Source: Leuconostoc fallax KCTC 3537 (GTDB lineage: Bacteria > Bacillota > Bacilli > Lactobacillales > Lactobacillaceae). Taken from it: a DNA stretch of 64,000 nt. This document shows, piece after piece, positions 48,307 to 58,570 of the stretch (position 1 is the first letter of the stretch; the number at the start of each line of letters is the position of its first letter). The DNA lies in the NCBI RefSeq assembly GCF_000165675.1, contig NZ_AEIZ01000020.1, positions 1 through 64,000 of the forward strand. Reading direction: 5' to 3'. The notes under the pieces were generated by a model that had not been told where the DNA came from, made no database searches, and saw nothing but the letters and a program-made list of their open reading frames with translations. Made by a program: the position numbers and the translations under genes.

Positions 48307-48929
48307 TAGGCAAGACCTCCTTGGATTTCTTCGATTGCTGACTGAACAATCACTAATTTGTCAGCGTTTACCACGTCAAGCACGTTAATACCCTTAGCTG
48401 TCATAACTTGTACATTGTTCAAGTTACGAGCTGACAAGATTGCGTTATCATTATCTTCGTCAACGATAACTAATACTTTTGAATCAACTGACAAGTTAGC
48501 CAAAACTTGGCCAAAAGCCTTTGTCTTTGGTGTTTCAAAACTCAAAGCATCAACAACAAGTAACTTGCTTTCTGATACTTTTTGGCTCAAAGCTGATTTC
48601 AACGCTAATTGATATGATTTACGGTTGATACGGTAAGCGTATGAACGAGGTGTAGGTCCGAAGACAACTCCACCGCCACGCCACTGTGGTGAACGCGTTG
48701 AACCCTGACGGGCACGTCCAGTACCTTTTTGTTTCCAAGGCTTCTTACCACCACCGCTCACTGCTGAACGGTTTTTAACAGCGTGCGTTCCTTGGCGAAG
48801 TGCAGCACGTTGCATCAAAACAGCGTCTGTCACAACCGCATTGTTTGGTTCAACACCAAACACCGCATCGTTCAATTCGATTTCTGTAGCTTGGCTACCA
48901 TCTTGCTTTAATACAGCAACTTTAGTCAT
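48306..48929 (-). CDS. rplD: 50S ribosomal protein L4
   Basis: A 207-aa protein with an extended loop in the exit tunnel; in E. coli it represses its own S10 operon by binding the leader. Contains [20 protein letters not shown] and [19 protein letters not shown]. Between rplC and rplW. Whether it also regulates the structured leader seen upstream of rpsJ is unknown. Confidence 0.97.
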   Translation of the reverse strand: MTKVAVLKQDGSQATEIELNDAVFGVEPNNAVVTDAVLMQRAALRQGTHAVKNRSAVSGGGKKPWKQKGTGRARQGSTRSPQWRGGGVVFGPTPRSYAYRINRKSYQLALKSALSQKVSESKLLVVDALSFETPKTKAFGQVLANLSVDSKVLVIVDEDNDNAILSARNLNNVQVMTAKGINVLDVVNADKLVIVQSAIEEIQGGLA

Positions 48930-48957
48930 GATTGTTCTCCTTTCTAAATAATTTATA

Positions 48958-49638
48958 TTAAGCTTCGTCTGCAGCAGCTGCTTCTACACCAGCCATCTTG
49001 ATTGCAGGATGCTTTGCATTAACTTTTACAGTAGACTTAATTGTTAATAGACTCTTGTTTGCACCAGGTACGTTACCCTTTAGCAACAATAGGTTGTTTT
49101 CAACATCAACATGTACGATTGCAACGTTTTGCATTGTACGCTTGTTGTTACCCATGCGACCAGGCAAAAGCTTTCCCTTGAACACACGGTTGATGATAGC
49201 ACCCATTGAACCAGGGCGACGGTGGTAACGAGATCCGTGAGCCATAGGACCACGTGATTGTCCCAAACGCTTGATAGCACCTTGGAAACCATGTCCCTTA
49301 GTGATACCAGTTACATCGACGTAATCACCAGCTTGGAATGTATCAACTTTAATCTCATCCCCAACGTTAAATTCGCCTTCCGCGTCACGGATTTCACGAA
49401 TGTAGCGCTTAGGGGTCGTGTTTGCTTTTTTAGCGTGACCTTGTTCAGGTTTGTTTGACAAAACTTCGCGCTTATCTTGGTAACCAAGTTGCACTGCACT
49501 GTATCCGTCTGTTTCTGCATTTTTTAATTGCAAAACAACGTTTGGTGTAGCTTCAACTGCAGTAACTGCGATTAATTCGCCAGTTTCAGTGAAAACCTGA
49601 GTCATACCGACTTTGCGGCCTAAGATACCTTTAGTCAT
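48958..49638 (-). CDS. rplC: 50S ribosomal protein L3
   Basis: A 226-aa protein reaching the peptidyl-transferase centre. The start at 49638 ([16 protein letters not shown]) is chosen because AGGAGTATAGTC precedes it; a five-residue longer frame exists. Contains [20 protein letters not shown] and the W-finger region [15 protein letters not shown]. Between rpsJ and rplD. Confidence 0.97.
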   Translation of the reverse strand: MTKGILGRKVGMTQVFTETGELIAVTAVEATPNVVLQLKNAETDGYSAVQLGYQDKREVLSNKPEQGHAKKANTTPKRYIREIRDAEGEFNVGDEIKVDTFQAGDYVDVTGITKGHGFQGAIKRLGQSRGPMAHGSRYHRRPGSMGAIINRVFKGKLLPGRMGNNKRTMQNVAIVHVDVENNLLLLKGNVPGANKSLLTIKSTVKVNAKHPAIKMAGVEAAAADEA

Positions 49639-49686
49639 GACTATACTCCTCAATAGTTTAATATATATTCTCGTAATTTATATCAA

Positions 49687-49995
49687 TTACAACTTAATTT
49701 CGATTGCTACGCCGCTTGGTAATTCAAGCTTACGTAATGAATCAACTGTTTTATCAGTTGGGTTCACAATGTCAATCAAACGCTTATGCGTGCGCATTTC
49801 AAATTGTTCACGGCTATCCTTGTGCTTATGTGGTGAACGTAGAATTGTATACAATGTACGTTCTGTTGGCAAAGGAATAGGACCTGCAATTTCAGCGCCC
49901 GTACGCTTAGCTGTTTCAACAATCTTTTCTGCTGATTGATCTAAAATACGGTGCTCGTATGCCTTCAAGCGGATACGGATTTTCTTTTGTGCCAT
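49687..49995 (-). CDS. rpsJ: 30S ribosomal protein S10 / NusJ
   Basis: A 102-aa head protein that also joins NusB in antitermination. Begins [20 protein letters not shown] and contains [19 protein letters not shown]. First gene of the superoperon. GAGGAGG precedes its start. A structured leader of roughly 180 bases lies upstream. Confidence 0.98.
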   Translation of the reverse strand: MAQKKIRIRLKAYEHRILDQSAEKIVETAKRTGAEIAGPIPLPTERTLYTILRSPHKHKDSREQFEMRTHKRLIDIVNPTDKTVDSLRKLELPSGVAIEIKL

Positions 49996-50176
49996 TTTCG
50001 TGCCTCCTCGTTGATTTTCAAAACCAGCTAACTCCGTTTAAAAACCGACAACATATGCTTGTGTTTGCGCGCCCATGGCAACGCGGCCGCGCGTGTCGCA
50101 ACCTTAAACATCATTGCTAAACATTGATACACCAGTGTTTTAGAGCACTTATACTCGTGCTCTTACAAAAGCGTAC
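49996..50176 (-). promoter_or_regulatory. Structured 5' leader of the S10 operon
   Basis: Between the inferred transcription start (near 50176) and rpsJ. It contains GAGCAC-TTATACTC-GTGCTC (50143-50162), an A/T-flanked partner pair AAACA/TGTTT (about 50118-50140), and a strikingly GC-rich block (about 50067-50105, including ACGCG/CGCGT pairings) in an otherwise AT-rich region. Long structured leaders of r-protein operons commonly serve feedback control; the ligand here is unknown. Confidence 0.55.
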
Positions 50177-50182
50177 TTGTAT

Positions 50183-50211
50183 ATAATACTAGAAAAACCT
50201 TGCAATAGCAA
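50183..50211 (-). promoter_or_regulatory. S10 operon promoter overlapping the pot terminator
   Basis: Minus strand TTGCTA (50206-50211), 17-base spacer, TATTAT (50183-50188). The -35 lies in the loop and arm of the pot operon terminator hairpin. Confidence 0.65.
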
Positions 50212-50224
50212 GGCTTTTCTAGTA
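50188..50224 (-). terminator. Terminator of the pot operon
   Basis: ACTAGAAAA(A)CCTTGC-AATA-GCAAGG(C)TTTTCTAGT, a near-perfect hairpin of about 15 pairs with T tracts, 15 bases past the potD stop. Confidence 0.85.
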
Positions 50225-50238
50225 TTTTTTATAATTAA

Positions 50239-51316
50239 TCAACGATTAACCATCTTAAACTCTAAGAAGGCATCATTGTACTTTTCAGTCCATTTCTGTC
50301 CTAAATCATCATAAACTTGCAAATGTGCGATTGTTTTATCATCTGGATAAAATTGTCGATCATTCCGAATCGACTTTGGTAATAAAGCCAACGCCTTTTT
50401 ATTCGGTGTCGCATATCCAATATATTCAGCATTTTGTGCTGCATTCTTTGGCTCGTTCATAAAATTCAAGAAAGCATAGGCTGCTTTTTATTTTTGGCAG
50501 TCTTTGGCATCACTATATTATCAAACCATACATTGGATCCTTCTGAAGGTACCGTATAACGCAAATGCGAATTATGACTCATCGCCTCTGCGGCTTCACC
50601 AGAATAAGTGACCGCAACATCAGCCTCACCTTGTGCCATATACATTTTAATCTCGTCTGCAATAATCGCCTTAACGTTAGGCATCAAAGTAGATAACTTG
50701 CCTTGTGCCGCAGCTAAATCAGCAGCCGACCGTGTATTAACTGACTTACCTTGCGTAATCAAAGTAAATCCAAGTACATCTCTTGCTGAATCAATCAGCA
50801 TAATACGTTGTTTAAATTGAGGTGACCACAATTGATCCCAGTGTTGCACTTCTTTTGCACTCACGGTGTCTTCATTATAAATAATGCCCAACGTTCCCCA
50901 AAAATATGGTAAAGAATACTGGTTTCCTAAATCAAAATTCTGATTTAAAAAGCGCTGATCATAATTTTCAAGTCCTTTTAGACGATGATGATCCAACTTC
51001 AATAATAAATGCTCACGTTTCATCTTAGAAATCATGTACTCTGATGGAATGGCTAAATCATAATGCGTACCACCTTGTTTAATTTTTGTATACATCGCTT
51101 CATTAGAATCAAATGTTTCGTAATTAACTTGATAGCCTGTTTCGGCCGTGAAACGTTTCAATAACGCCGGATCAATATAATCGCCCCAATTATAAAGGTT
51201 TAAGGTTTTACTCGATTCACGTGTATTACCTGTACTTGCCAATAAATAATAACGCGCGCCAAAAGCTAATCCAACCAGCAATAAAACACAAACAATAAAA
51301 GCTAATATTTTTTCAT
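50239..51316 (-). pseudogene. potD: Polyamine ABC transporter substrate-binding protein PotD, two frameshifts
   Basis: Extracellular binding protein for spermidine/putrescine. An N-terminal hydrophobic anchor is followed by LNLYNWGDYIDPALLKRF, the PotD/PotF start of the mature domain, then YSLPYFWGTLGIIYN and the ligand-pocket DVLGFTLI. Frames are lost at a six-T run (51308-51313; seven gives MKKILAFIVCVLLLVG) and at the five-T run 50485-50489 (six gives KNKKAAYAFLNFMNEPKNA). The corrected protein is about 359 aa. No lipobox is evident. Polyamine specificity is by family only. Last gene of potABCD. Confidence 0.88.
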
Positions 51317-51317
51317 A

Positions 51318-52138
51318 TTAGACGCCCTCCGTCGCTGAAGTAATTAAGCGCGTCGTGTGCTTTTTATTCTGTGATCGTGTTGAAACAAAGTAATACGTTA
51401 ACACAAGTAACAATGATACAACAAACATCAAAGCACTTAAGGCATTAATTTCAAGACTAATTCCTTGACGAGCACGCGAGTATATTTCGACTGATAGCGT
51501 AGAGAAGCCATTCCCCGTTACAAAAAATGTGACCGCAAAGTCATCTAATGAATAGGTAAAAGCCATAAAAAAGCCTGCTAATATGCCCGGTGAAATAACC
51601 GGTAAAATAACGCGTGATAACATCTGCCAATTATTGGCACCCAAATCTTTTGCAGCAGCTACTAAAGATGTATTCATCTCTTTTAATTTGGGTAAAACCA
51701 TCAACACGACAATTGGAATCGAAAACGCAATATGTGATAACAACACACTCATAAAGCCCAATGAAAAACCAACAACCGTAAAGAGTATCAAAAAGCTCGC
51801 ACCAATAATAACGTCTGGAGAGACTAACAAAACATTATTTAACGACAAAACAATATCCTTCATCGTCCGACTGCTCTGATTATAAATATATAATGCACCT
51901 GCAGTACCAATCACACTCGCAATCAAAGAGGATAACAGCGCCACCACAAATGTATTGAGCACAATTTCAATAATACGAGTATCGGCAAAGAGTTCTTGAT
52001 AATGTTTTAAAGAAAAACCGTCCCAACCTTGCATCACATCGCCAGCGTTAAAAGAATATATAACTAGGAAAAAATAGGTAGATATAATAATATGAAGACT
52101 ATCCATAAATATAGATTTGACCATCTGACTTTTTTCAT
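51318..52138 (-). pseudogene. potC: Polyamine ABC transporter permease PotC, frameshifted near the N-terminus
   Basis: One of the two membrane subunits. A long frame begins at 52124 but its first 17 residues are out of register; the true start is ATG at 52138 (MKKVRWSNLYLWIVFILL), which joins the rest if the six-A run at 52069-52074 has one more base. The corrected protein is about 273 aa with six helices. The ABC-coupling EAA loop is AAAKDLGANNWQMLSRVILP. It starts two bases before the potB stop ends. Confidence 0.88.
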
Positions 52139-52139
52139 T

Positions 52140-52963
52140 TTAACGCCTCTTTCTAGCACGATCTCGTGTCAAAATCATAGTGATCACCATCGCAACAATC
52201 AAGATCACGCCAATCGTTGAACCTAATTGCCAATTTTGTGTCACTAAAAAATGTTCCTCAATCGCTGTACCTAAAGTAATGACGCGGTTACCGCCAATTA
52301 ATCGTGTAATCATGAAAAGACTCAAGCTGGGAATAAACACTGCTTGAATACCTGACTTCACACCTGGCATCGACAGCGGCACAATGACACGCCGAAGTGT
52401 TTGCCACTTATTAGCACCCAAATCATGACTCGCTTGCGTTAACTTAGGATCCAATTCAGCTAATGAATTAAAAATAGGTAAGATCATAAAAGGAATTTCA
52501 ATATAACTTGCCACTAGCAAAAAACTCCAGTCGCTAAATAATAACTGTTGCGGTGCAATACCAAAAAAGATAAAAACGCATTAACTGACCCAGTATGACT
52601 CAACAAGCCAATAAACGCATACGTCTTTAATAATAAGTTAATCCATGTTGGCAAGATGACCAGCAACAACCAAAATTGACGTTGCTTTAACTGATTTAGC
52701 AAGTATGCCGTGGGATAACTAATAACTAAAGTGATTAAGGTAATCACAACAGCATAAAAAACTGAATTAAAGGTCATACGCAGATACGTACCTGACCCAA
52801 AATAAGTCATATAGTGTCGTAATGTAAAGTGCCCGTCCGCCGTAGTTAGACTTTGCATCAATAATAAAACCAACGGTGCAATCACAAAAAGCACAAGCCA
52901 AAAGCCATAAGGAACCAGATAAAATAATCTTCGTTGTTGCTTACTATTCATCATCGTCCTCAT
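52140..52963 (-). pseudogene. potB: Polyamine ABC transporter permease PotB, frameshifted
   Basis: Membrane subunit partnering PotC. The N-terminal helices (YLVPYGFWLVLFVIAPLVLL) and the EAA loop (QASHDLGANKWQTLRRVIVP) lie in different frames. The break is the six-A run 52563-52568; seven would give NAFLSFFGIAPQQLLFSDW and a protein of about 274 aa. The start overlaps the potA stop by 20 bases; the adjacent ATGs at 52954 and 52951 are also possible. Confidence 0.88.
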
Positions 52964-54044
52964 AACTTTCTAAACGTGCATCAAAGTCATCTTCTGATTC
53001 ATTAAAACGCATAATATGAATATCTTCTGGATGAAAAAATAGCCCCACACGTTCACCAATTGTCGCTGAATTTGTCGCTTGTACTTGCCATTCATTACCA
53101 TCATCATCTATTGCCGTGATTTCATAAAAATCACCTCTAAATGACTGAGTTTCGATTGTAACAACCAACTTCCCCTCATCAATGGGAACTAAATCCAAAT
53201 CTTCCGGTCGCAGCACAACCTCCACACGTTCGTTGGCACGCATACCAGCATCGACATTTTCGAAATCCTTACCCACGAAATGCACTAAATAATCTGAGCG
53301 CATGCTACCTTCAACAATATTACTTTCACCAATAAAATCAGCAACGAAATGATTAATGGGTTCGTCATAAATATCCTCAGGTGTCCCATTTTGTTGGATA
53401 ACACCATCGTTCATAACAAAAATCCAATCTGACATCGCTAACGCTTCTTCTTGATCATGAGTCACGAAGATAAATGTAATACCTAAGCGCTGTTGGATCT
53501 CTCTTAATTCGTACTGCATTTCTTTACGCAACTTATAATCCAGTGCAGATAGTGGTTCATCCAATAACAATACTTGAGGTTCATTAGCTAACGCCCGCGC
53601 AATCGCAATACGTTGTTGCTGTCCCCCAGACAGTTCATCTATTTCACGGTTAGCAAATTCACGCAACTTAACCAAATCCAGCATTTCATACACCTTGGAT
53701 TTGATTTCTTCCTTATTTAAGCCTTTAAGCCGTGGCCCAAAAGCCACATTTTCAAAAACATTCATATTAGGAAATAGCGCATAATTTTGGAAAACTGTAT
53801 TCACACGGCGGTGTTCAGCAGGCACCTCATTAATACGCTGGTTTTCAAATATAATATCACCATTATCCGCCATTAATTGTCCAGAAATTAATTTTAAAAT
53901 CGTTGATTTCCCTGATCCGGACGGTCCCAATAATGTGTAAAATTTCCCAGATTCAATTTCAAAATCAATATTCTTCAAAACTTCTGTATCATCAAACGAT
54001 AGCGATACCTTTTTGAATTCAATCACTGGTTTCTGCTCTGTCAA
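52944..54044 (-). CDS. potA: Polyamine ABC transporter ATPase PotA
   Basis: A 366-aa ATPase with Walker [10 protein letters not shown] (about residue 40), Q-loop [12 protein letters not shown], signature [13 protein letters not shown], Walker [12 protein letters not shown], and a C-terminal TOBE regulatory domain ([15 protein letters not shown]). First gene of potABCD, the only intact one. A tail of acidic residues ends the protein. Substrate is spermidine/putrescine by family and operon order. Confidence 0.92.
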   Translation of the reverse strand: MTEQKPVIEFKKVSLSFDDTEVLKNIDFEIESGKFYTLLGPSGSGKSTILKLISGQLMADNGDIIFENQRINEVPAEHRRVNTVFQNYALFPNMNVFENVAFGPRLKGLNKEEIKSKVYEMLDLVKLREFANREIDELSGGQQQRIAIARALANEPQVLLLDEPLSALDYKLRKEMQYELREIQQRLGITFIFVTHDQEEALAMSDWIFVMNDGVIQQNGTPEDIYDEPINHFVADFIGESNIVEGSMRSDYLVHFVGKDFENVDAGMRANERVEVVLRPEDLDLVPIDEGKLVVTIETQSFRGDFYEITAIDDDGNEWQVQATNSATIGERVGLFFHPEDIHIMRFNESEDDFDARLESYEDDDE

Positions 54045-54185
54045 AATCTCTCACCTCATTCATCTTATCCAATGTATTTCTTAATCATACAAAATTAGTG
54101 CTTGAATAGCTAGCTATGCATTTTAACTACAAACAACATTTTTATTGCTCTAATATGACAGGACAAGTGATCATATTTGTCCAAA

Positions 54186-54213
54186 TAAAAAACCGCCGAA
54201 ACGGCGGCCTTTC
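54186..54213 (-). terminator. Terminator after fusA
   Basis: CCGCCG-AAA-CGGCGG stem with six T following in the minus direction, 13 bases past the fusA stop. Confidence 0.92.
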
Positions 54214-54225
54214 GTTAGAATGTGC

Positions 54226-56334
54226 TTATTCAGCAGCGTTCTTTTTAATAATATCTTCTTGAATGTTCTTAGGAACAGCTTGATAGTGATCAAAGACCAT
54301 TTGGAAAGTACCACGACCTTGTGTTGCTGAACGCAAAGTAGTAGCATAACCAAACATTTCAGCCAAAGGAACCTTAGCCTTAACAGCCAAAACAGGACCA
54401 CGTGCTTCTTGTCCTTCAATCAAACCACGACGTGCTGAGACATGTCCCATAACATCACCAAGGTTTTCTTCAGGCACAACAATGTCAACAGCCATAACTG
54501 GTTCCAAAATAACGGCACCAGCTGTCTTAGCAGCTTCCTTCAAAGCTAATGAAGCAGCGATCTTAAAGGCAGCTTCAGAAGAATCGACATCGTGATAAGA
54601 ACCATCATACAACTTGGCCTTCAAGTCAACCAATGGGAATCCAGCCAATGGACCAGCATTCAAAGCATCCTTCAAACCAGCTTCAACTGAAGGAATGTAT
54701 TCACGTGGCACAACACCACCAACAATAGCGTCTTCGAATTCGAAGCCAGCACCTTCATCGTTTGGTGAGAATTGAATCCAAACATCACCATACTGTCCTT
54801 TACCACCAGACTGACGCTTGAAGAATCCACGCGCTTCAACAGTCTTAGTGAAGGCTTCACGGTAGGCAACCTGAGGTGCACCAACAGTCGCTTCAACGTT
54901 AAATTCACGCTTCATACGATCAACCATGATATCCAACTGCAACTCACCCATACCAGCGATCAAAGTATCACCAGTTTCTTGGTTAGTTGTTGCACGGAAT
55001 GATGGATCTTCTTCAGCTAACTTTTGCAAAGCGTTGGCTAACTTATCTTGGTCAGCCTTTGTCTTTGGTTCGATAGCCAATTCAATAACAGGATCAGGGA
55101 ATTCCATTGACTCCAAGATCAACTTGTTATTAACGTCTGTCAAAGAATCACCAGTTGTTGTATTCTTCAAACCGATAGCCGCAGCAATATCACCTGAGAA
55201 TACTTCTTCAATTTCAGTACGGCTAGTAGCGTGCATTTGTAGCAAACGACCAACACGTTCACGTGAATCTGAAGATGTGTTTTGTACGTATGAACCTGAC
55301 TTCAAAGTTCCAGTATACACACGCATAAATGTCAAACGACCAACGAATGGGTCTGTCATGATTTTGAAGGCCAAAGCAGCGAAAGGCTTAGCATCATCAG
55401 CAATCAAATCAACTTCTTCGTCAGTGTCAGGGTTATGCGCAATATATGGCTTAACATCCAAAGGACCTGGCAAGTAGTCAACAACCGCATCCAACATCAT
55501 TTGCACACCCTTATCTTTGTAGGCAGAACCTGCAAGGACTGGGTAGAATTGCAATGCCAAAGTAGCACGACGGATCGCAGCTTTCAATTCTTCAACTGAA
55601 ATCTCTTCACCTTCAAGATACTTTTCCATCAAGTCATCATCAACATCAGCAACTGCTTCAATCAATGTACTACGCTTTTCTTCAGCTAAATCTTTCAATT
55701 CAGCAGGAATTTCGCGTGGTTCCCACTTTTCACCCAAATCATCAACTGGGTAATAAGCTTCTTGTGTAATCAAATCAATAACGGCTTCGAAATCATCTTC
55801 AGCACCAATTGGCCATTGGATAGCTTCAGCATTAACTTGCAAACGTTCGTGCATTGAGTCAACTGACATTTGGAAGTTAGCACCCATCTTGTCCATCTTG
55901 TTAACAAAGACAATACGTGGTACGTCATATGTTGTTGCTTGGCGCCAAACTGTTTCAGTTTGTGGCTCAACACCAGCAGCACCGTCAAGAACGGCAACAG
56001 CACCATCTAGCACACGCAAAGCACGTTCAACTTCGATAGTGAAGTCCACGTGTCCTGGTGTATCAATGATGTTAACACGGTAAGGTGTTTTTGCAAATTG
56101 ATCAAAGAAACCGTGCCATACAGCCGTTGTAGCGGCTGATTGGATAGTAATACCACGTTCTTTTTCTTGATCCATGAAGTCCATTTGTGAAGCACCATCA
56201 TGTGTTTCACCAATTTTATGGATTTTACCTGTATAGTACAGAATACGTTCAGTAGTGGTTGTCTTACCCGCATCAATGTGGGCCATGATACCAATATTAC
56301 GTGTCCGTTCTAGCGGATATTCACGTTTAGCCAT
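54226..56334 (-). CDS. fusA: Elongation factor G
   Basis: A 702-aa GTPase that drives translocation. G1 [13 protein letters not shown], switch [22 protein letters not shown] base-recognition, then domains II-V ending with [16 protein letters not shown]. Follows rpsG, with a hairpin between. No tuf gene follows; the terminator comes directly. Confidence 0.98.
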   Translation of the reverse strand: MAKREYPLERTRNIGIMAHIDAGKTTTTERILYYTGKIHKIGETHDGASQMDFMDQEKERGITIQSAATTAVWHGFFDQFAKTPYRVNIIDTPGHVDFTIEVERALRVLDGAVAVLDGAAGVEPQTETVWRQATTYDVPRIVFVNKMDKMGANFQMSVDSMHERLQVNAEAIQWPIGAEDDFEAVIDLITQEAYYPVDDLGEKWEPREIPAELKDLAEEKRSTLIEAVADVDDDLMEKYLEGEEISVEELKAAIRRATLALQFYPVLAGSAYKDKGVQMMLDAVVDYLPGPLDVKPYIAHNPDTDEEVDLIADDAKPFAALAFKIMTDPFVGRLTFMRVYTGTLKSGSYVQNTSSDSRERVGRLLQMHATSRTEIEEVFSGDIAAAIGLKNTTTGDSLTDVNNKLILESMEFPDPVIELAIEPKTKADQDKLANALQKLAEEDPSFRATTNQETGDTLIAGMGELQLDIMVDRMKREFNVEATVGAPQVAYREAFTKTVEARGFFKRQSGGKGQYGDVWIQFSPNDEGAGFEFEDAIVGGVVPREYIPSVEAGLKDALNAGPLAGFPLVDLKAKLYDGSYHDVDSSEAAFKIAASLALKEAAKTAGAVILEPVMAVDIVVPEENLGDVMGHVSARRGLIEGQEARGPVLAVKAKVPLAEMFGYATTLRSATQGRGTFQMVFDHYQAVPKNIQEDIIKKNAAE

Positions 56335-56371
56335 TTTGAATATTTCTCCCGATTTTTAGTCTATAGGCAAC

Positions 56372-56400
56372 AAAAAGCGACATCTACATGTACGCTTTTT
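56372..56400 (-). terminator. Hairpin between rpsG and fusA
   Basis: AAAAAGCG / CGCTTTTT eight-pair stem with a 13-base loop, in the 121-base rpsG-fusA gap. Terminator-like or attenuating. Confidence 0.5.
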
Positions 56401-56455
56401 GATCTTGTTAAGTGGTCAAACACAAAACAACATCTCATCTATCGCTAACGACAGA

Positions 56456-56926
56456 TTACCAACGATAATGAGCAAAGGCACGGTTGGCTTCAGCCATCTT
56501 ATGTGTATCTTCGCGCTTCTTAACTGAAGCACCAGTATCATTAGCAGCATCGATAATTTCTTTTGCTAAACGTTCGTCCATTGTGTGTTCGTTACGCAAA
56601 CGTGCATAGTTAACCAACCAACGAAGACCTAAAGTAGCACGACGTTCTGGACGTACTTCGATTGGCACTTGATAGTTAGAACCACCAACACGGCGAGCCT
56701 TAACTTCCAATACTGGCATGATGTTTTCCATAGCTTGTTCGAAAACTTCCAATGGTTCATTACCAGTTGTTTCTTTAATGCGGTCAAAGGCATCATACAA
56801 AATTGTTGATGCAGTTCCGCGCTTTCCATCAAGCATCAACTTGTTAATCAAGCGTGATACTAATTTTGAGTTATAAATTGGGTCAGGTAAAACTTCCTGA
56901 CGCTTTGTGTATCCTTTACGTGGCAT
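56456..56926 (-). CDS. rpsG: 30S ribosomal protein S7
   Basis: A 156-aa head assembly protein and, in E. coli, repressor of the str operon. Contains [20 protein letters not shown], then [20 protein letters not shown]. Lies between rpsL and fusA. Confidence 0.98.
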   Translation of the reverse strand: MPRKGYTKRQEVLPDPIYNSKLVSRLINKLMLDGKRGTASTILYDAFDRIKETTGNEPLEVFEQAMENIMPVLEVKARRVGGSNYQVPIEVRPERRATLGLRWLVNYARLRNEHTMDERLAKEIIDAANDTGASVKKREDTHKMAEANRAFAHYRW

Positions 56927-56945
56927 AGGTCAGTTTTCTCCTTAA

Positions 56946-57359
56946 TTACTTCTTTGGACGCTTAGTTCCATACTTAGAACGTGAAGTCATACGGCCATCA
57001 ACACCGGCTGTATCCAAAGCTCCACGAACGATGTGATAACGCACACCAGGCAAATCCTTAACACGACCACCACGAATCAAAACAACTGAGTGTTCTTGCA
57101 AGTTGTGACCAATACCTGGGATATAAGCTGTTACTTCGTATAAGTTTGACAAACGTACACGAGCGTACTTACGCAAAGCTGAGTTAGGCTTCTTAGGTGT
57201 CATTGTACCAACACGTGTTGCAACACCACGCTTTTGTGGCGCAACATTGTTAGTTGACTTCTTCTTCATTGAATTGTAGCCAAAGTTCAAAGCTGGTGAC
57301 TTAGACTTTGAAGCTTGTGACTTACGTGGCTTACGAACCAATTGGTTAATTGTAGGCAT
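56946..57359 (-). CDS. rpsL: 30S ribosomal protein S12
   Basis: A 137-aa decoding-centre protein and streptomycin-resistance locus. Conserved [19 protein letters not shown] includes the classical Lys43 equivalent (Pro-Lys-Lys-Pro), and [22 protein letters not shown] the Lys88-region loop. No resistance substitution is seen at these motifs (PKKPNS and GRVKDLPG both wild-type). First gene of rpsL-rpsG-fusA. Confidence 0.98.
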   Translation of the reverse strand: MPTINQLVRKPRKSQASKSKSPALNFGYNSMKKKSTNNVAPQKRGVATRVGTMTPKKPNSALRKYARVRLSNLYEVTAYIPGIGHNLQEHSVVLIRGGRVKDLPGVRYHIVRGALDTAGVDGRMTSRSKYGTKRPKK

Positions 57360-57521
57360 GCTACAAATCTCCTTAATTTTTTATTATTCACAGTTCCAGG
57401 TGTATCATTAATGTTATCAAACAAAAATGCTCACTGGAATACTGCCGACATTTGCCTTTATACTGCAGTTCAGCACGTCACGCGTTATGCATGGCGCTGA
57501 TTTCCTAAAAGCACGTCAAAT

Positions 57522-57549
57522 ATGATATCAGAAATACAATAAAAGTCAA
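57522..57549 (-). promoter_or_regulatory. Promoter and leader of rpsL-rpsG-fusA
   Basis: Minus strand TTGACT (57544-57549), 16-base spacer, TATCAT (57522-57527). A leader of about 155 bases follows, with TCAGC/GCTGA and CAGCAC/GTGCTG pairings (about 57470-57510). The divergent prepilin-peptidase gene shares this 237-base gap. Confidence 0.65.
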
Positions 57550-57596
57550 GGGCACATTTAGCAAGTAAATGATGTTAATTTTACGTAATATGGCAT

Positions 57597-58253
57597 ATGA
57601 TAATTTTTTACTTCATAATCAACGCTACAATCGTTTCAACTATTATGTGTCTTGCCGACCGCATCAATCACCATATCCCTTTATCAAAGCAACGCTCTTT
57701 TTGCTTTAACTGCCAACATCAATTGAAATGGTTTGATACACTTCCCATTGTTTCAGCACTGTTAACCTTAGGAAAATGTCGTTACTGTCACTACTCTTTT
57801 GGTTTATACTACGCAATCATCGAAGGTTCAGTTGCCTTTTGGTTGACCCATGTTGGGACACATCCCCATCTTTACATCACAATGCTACTATTATTATTTC
57901 TCAGTATAGAAGATCAATTTAATCATACCGCGCACACTTGGATTTTATACCCTTGGCTAGGATATTTAACCCTTCGGTATTTTAATCATCTTAATTTATG
58001 GCTTATTTTGTTTCTCGGCTTACTTCTAATTTATTTAGCTCTTTTTCGTCGTTCACTTGGTAGCGGCGATATCCCAGTCATTTTAGTCATCGCAGTAATA
58101 TCCAATACCGAACAATTAATATGGATACTGTTATTAAGTAGTATCATTGCGATTATTTACAGCAAAGCAAAAGCAAAACATGTCTTACCTTTTATTCCTA
58201 TAGTAACGTTAGGTTTCTCACTCGTCACAACCTATGTTGACGCTATTACATGA
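57597..58253 (+). CDS. Prepilin peptidase, ComC/A24 type
   Basis: Aspartic membrane protease that cleaves leaders of type IV pilin-like proteins of the DNA-uptake apparatus. At 218 aa it has about six to seven helices. Two CXXC pairs (CFNC, CRYC) near residues 36-65 form the zinc site, and the aspartates are in the SIEDQFNHT and LGSGD motifs. ATG at 57597 has no clear ribosome site; a nearby in-frame alternative is not obvious. It stands alone, divergent from rpsL, and no pilin or other com gene is in the window. Confidence 0.82.
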   Translation: MIIFYFIINATIVSTIMCLADRINHHIPLSKQRSFCFNCQHQLKWFDTLPIVSALLTLGKCRYCHYSFGLYYAIIEGSVAFWLTHVGTHPHLYITMLLLLFLSIEDQFNHTAHTWILYPWLGYLTLRYFNHLNLWLILFLGLLLIYLALFRRSLGSGDIPVILVIAVISNTEQLIWILLLSSIIAIIYSKAKAKHVLPFIPIVTLGFSLVTTYVDAIT

Positions 58254-58256
58254 ACA

Positions 58257-58290
58257 AAAAATCACACTGATTAATATCAGTGTGATTTTT
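58257..58290. terminator. Bidirectional terminator between prepilin peptidase and tRNAs
   Basis: AAAAATCACACTGAT-TAAT-ATCAGTGTGATTTTT, a perfect 15-pair hairpin with T tracts, serving the converging genes. Confidence 0.93.
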
Positions 58291-58296
58291 ATTTAA

Positions 58297-58370
58297 TGCC
58301 GACTAGAGGACTCGAACCTCCGACCCCCTCATTACTAGTGAGGTGCTCTAGCCAACTGAGCTAAGTCGGC
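58297..58370 (-). tRNA. tRNA-Thr (anticodon AGU)
   Basis: A 74-nt cloverleaf. Acceptor GCCGACT/AGTCGGC with A discriminator, D arm GCTCAGTTGGCTAGAGC, T arm GGAGGTTCGAGTCCTC. The anticodon stem is CCTCA/TGAGG around loop CTAGTAA, so U33 is followed by AGU, reading ACU (and ACY if A34 is inosine). CCA is not encoded. Follows tRNA-Leu. Confidence 0.93.
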
Positions 58371-58418
58371 TTTTTGAAGCACTCGGGTATTACCTAAGTG
58401 TAATACTAGATACTTCTA

Positions 58419-58500
58419 TACAGGTGACAGGAATCGAACCTGCACGGGTTGCCCCACTGGAACCTAAATCCAGCGCGTCTGCCAGTTCCGCCACACCTGC
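58419..58500 (-). tRNA. tRNA-Leu (anticodon UAG)
   Basis: An 82-nt class II tRNA with a long variable arm (GGGCAACCC). Anticodon stem CTGGA/TCCAG around TTTAGGT, anticodon UAG, reads CUN. The acceptor closes with GCAGGTG/CACCTGT (G1-U72 wobble). It precedes tRNA-Thr in the same transcript. Confidence 0.95.
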
Positions 58501-58522
58501 ATTGTGCTAACACAACTCTTTA

Positions 58523-58551
58523 ATATTATTTGATTTTACCGATTTTGTCAA
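58523..58551 (-). promoter_or_regulatory. Promoter of the tRNA-Leu-tRNA-Thr pair
   Basis: Minus strand: a perfect TTGACA (58546-58551), 17-base spacer, TAATAT (58523-58528), about 23 bases before tRNA-Leu. Confidence 0.85.
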
Positions 58552-58570
58552 TAGATTTTTCAAATGAAAT

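Noticed and set aside
50067-50105. GC-rich block containing a NotI-like octamer as vector contamination
   Set aside because: It is flanked continuously by the leader and pairs with it; there is no vector-like flanking sequence.
54926-55477. A 183-aa plus-strand frame inside fusA
   Set aside because: Antisense of a highly conserved gene; composition mirrors its codons.
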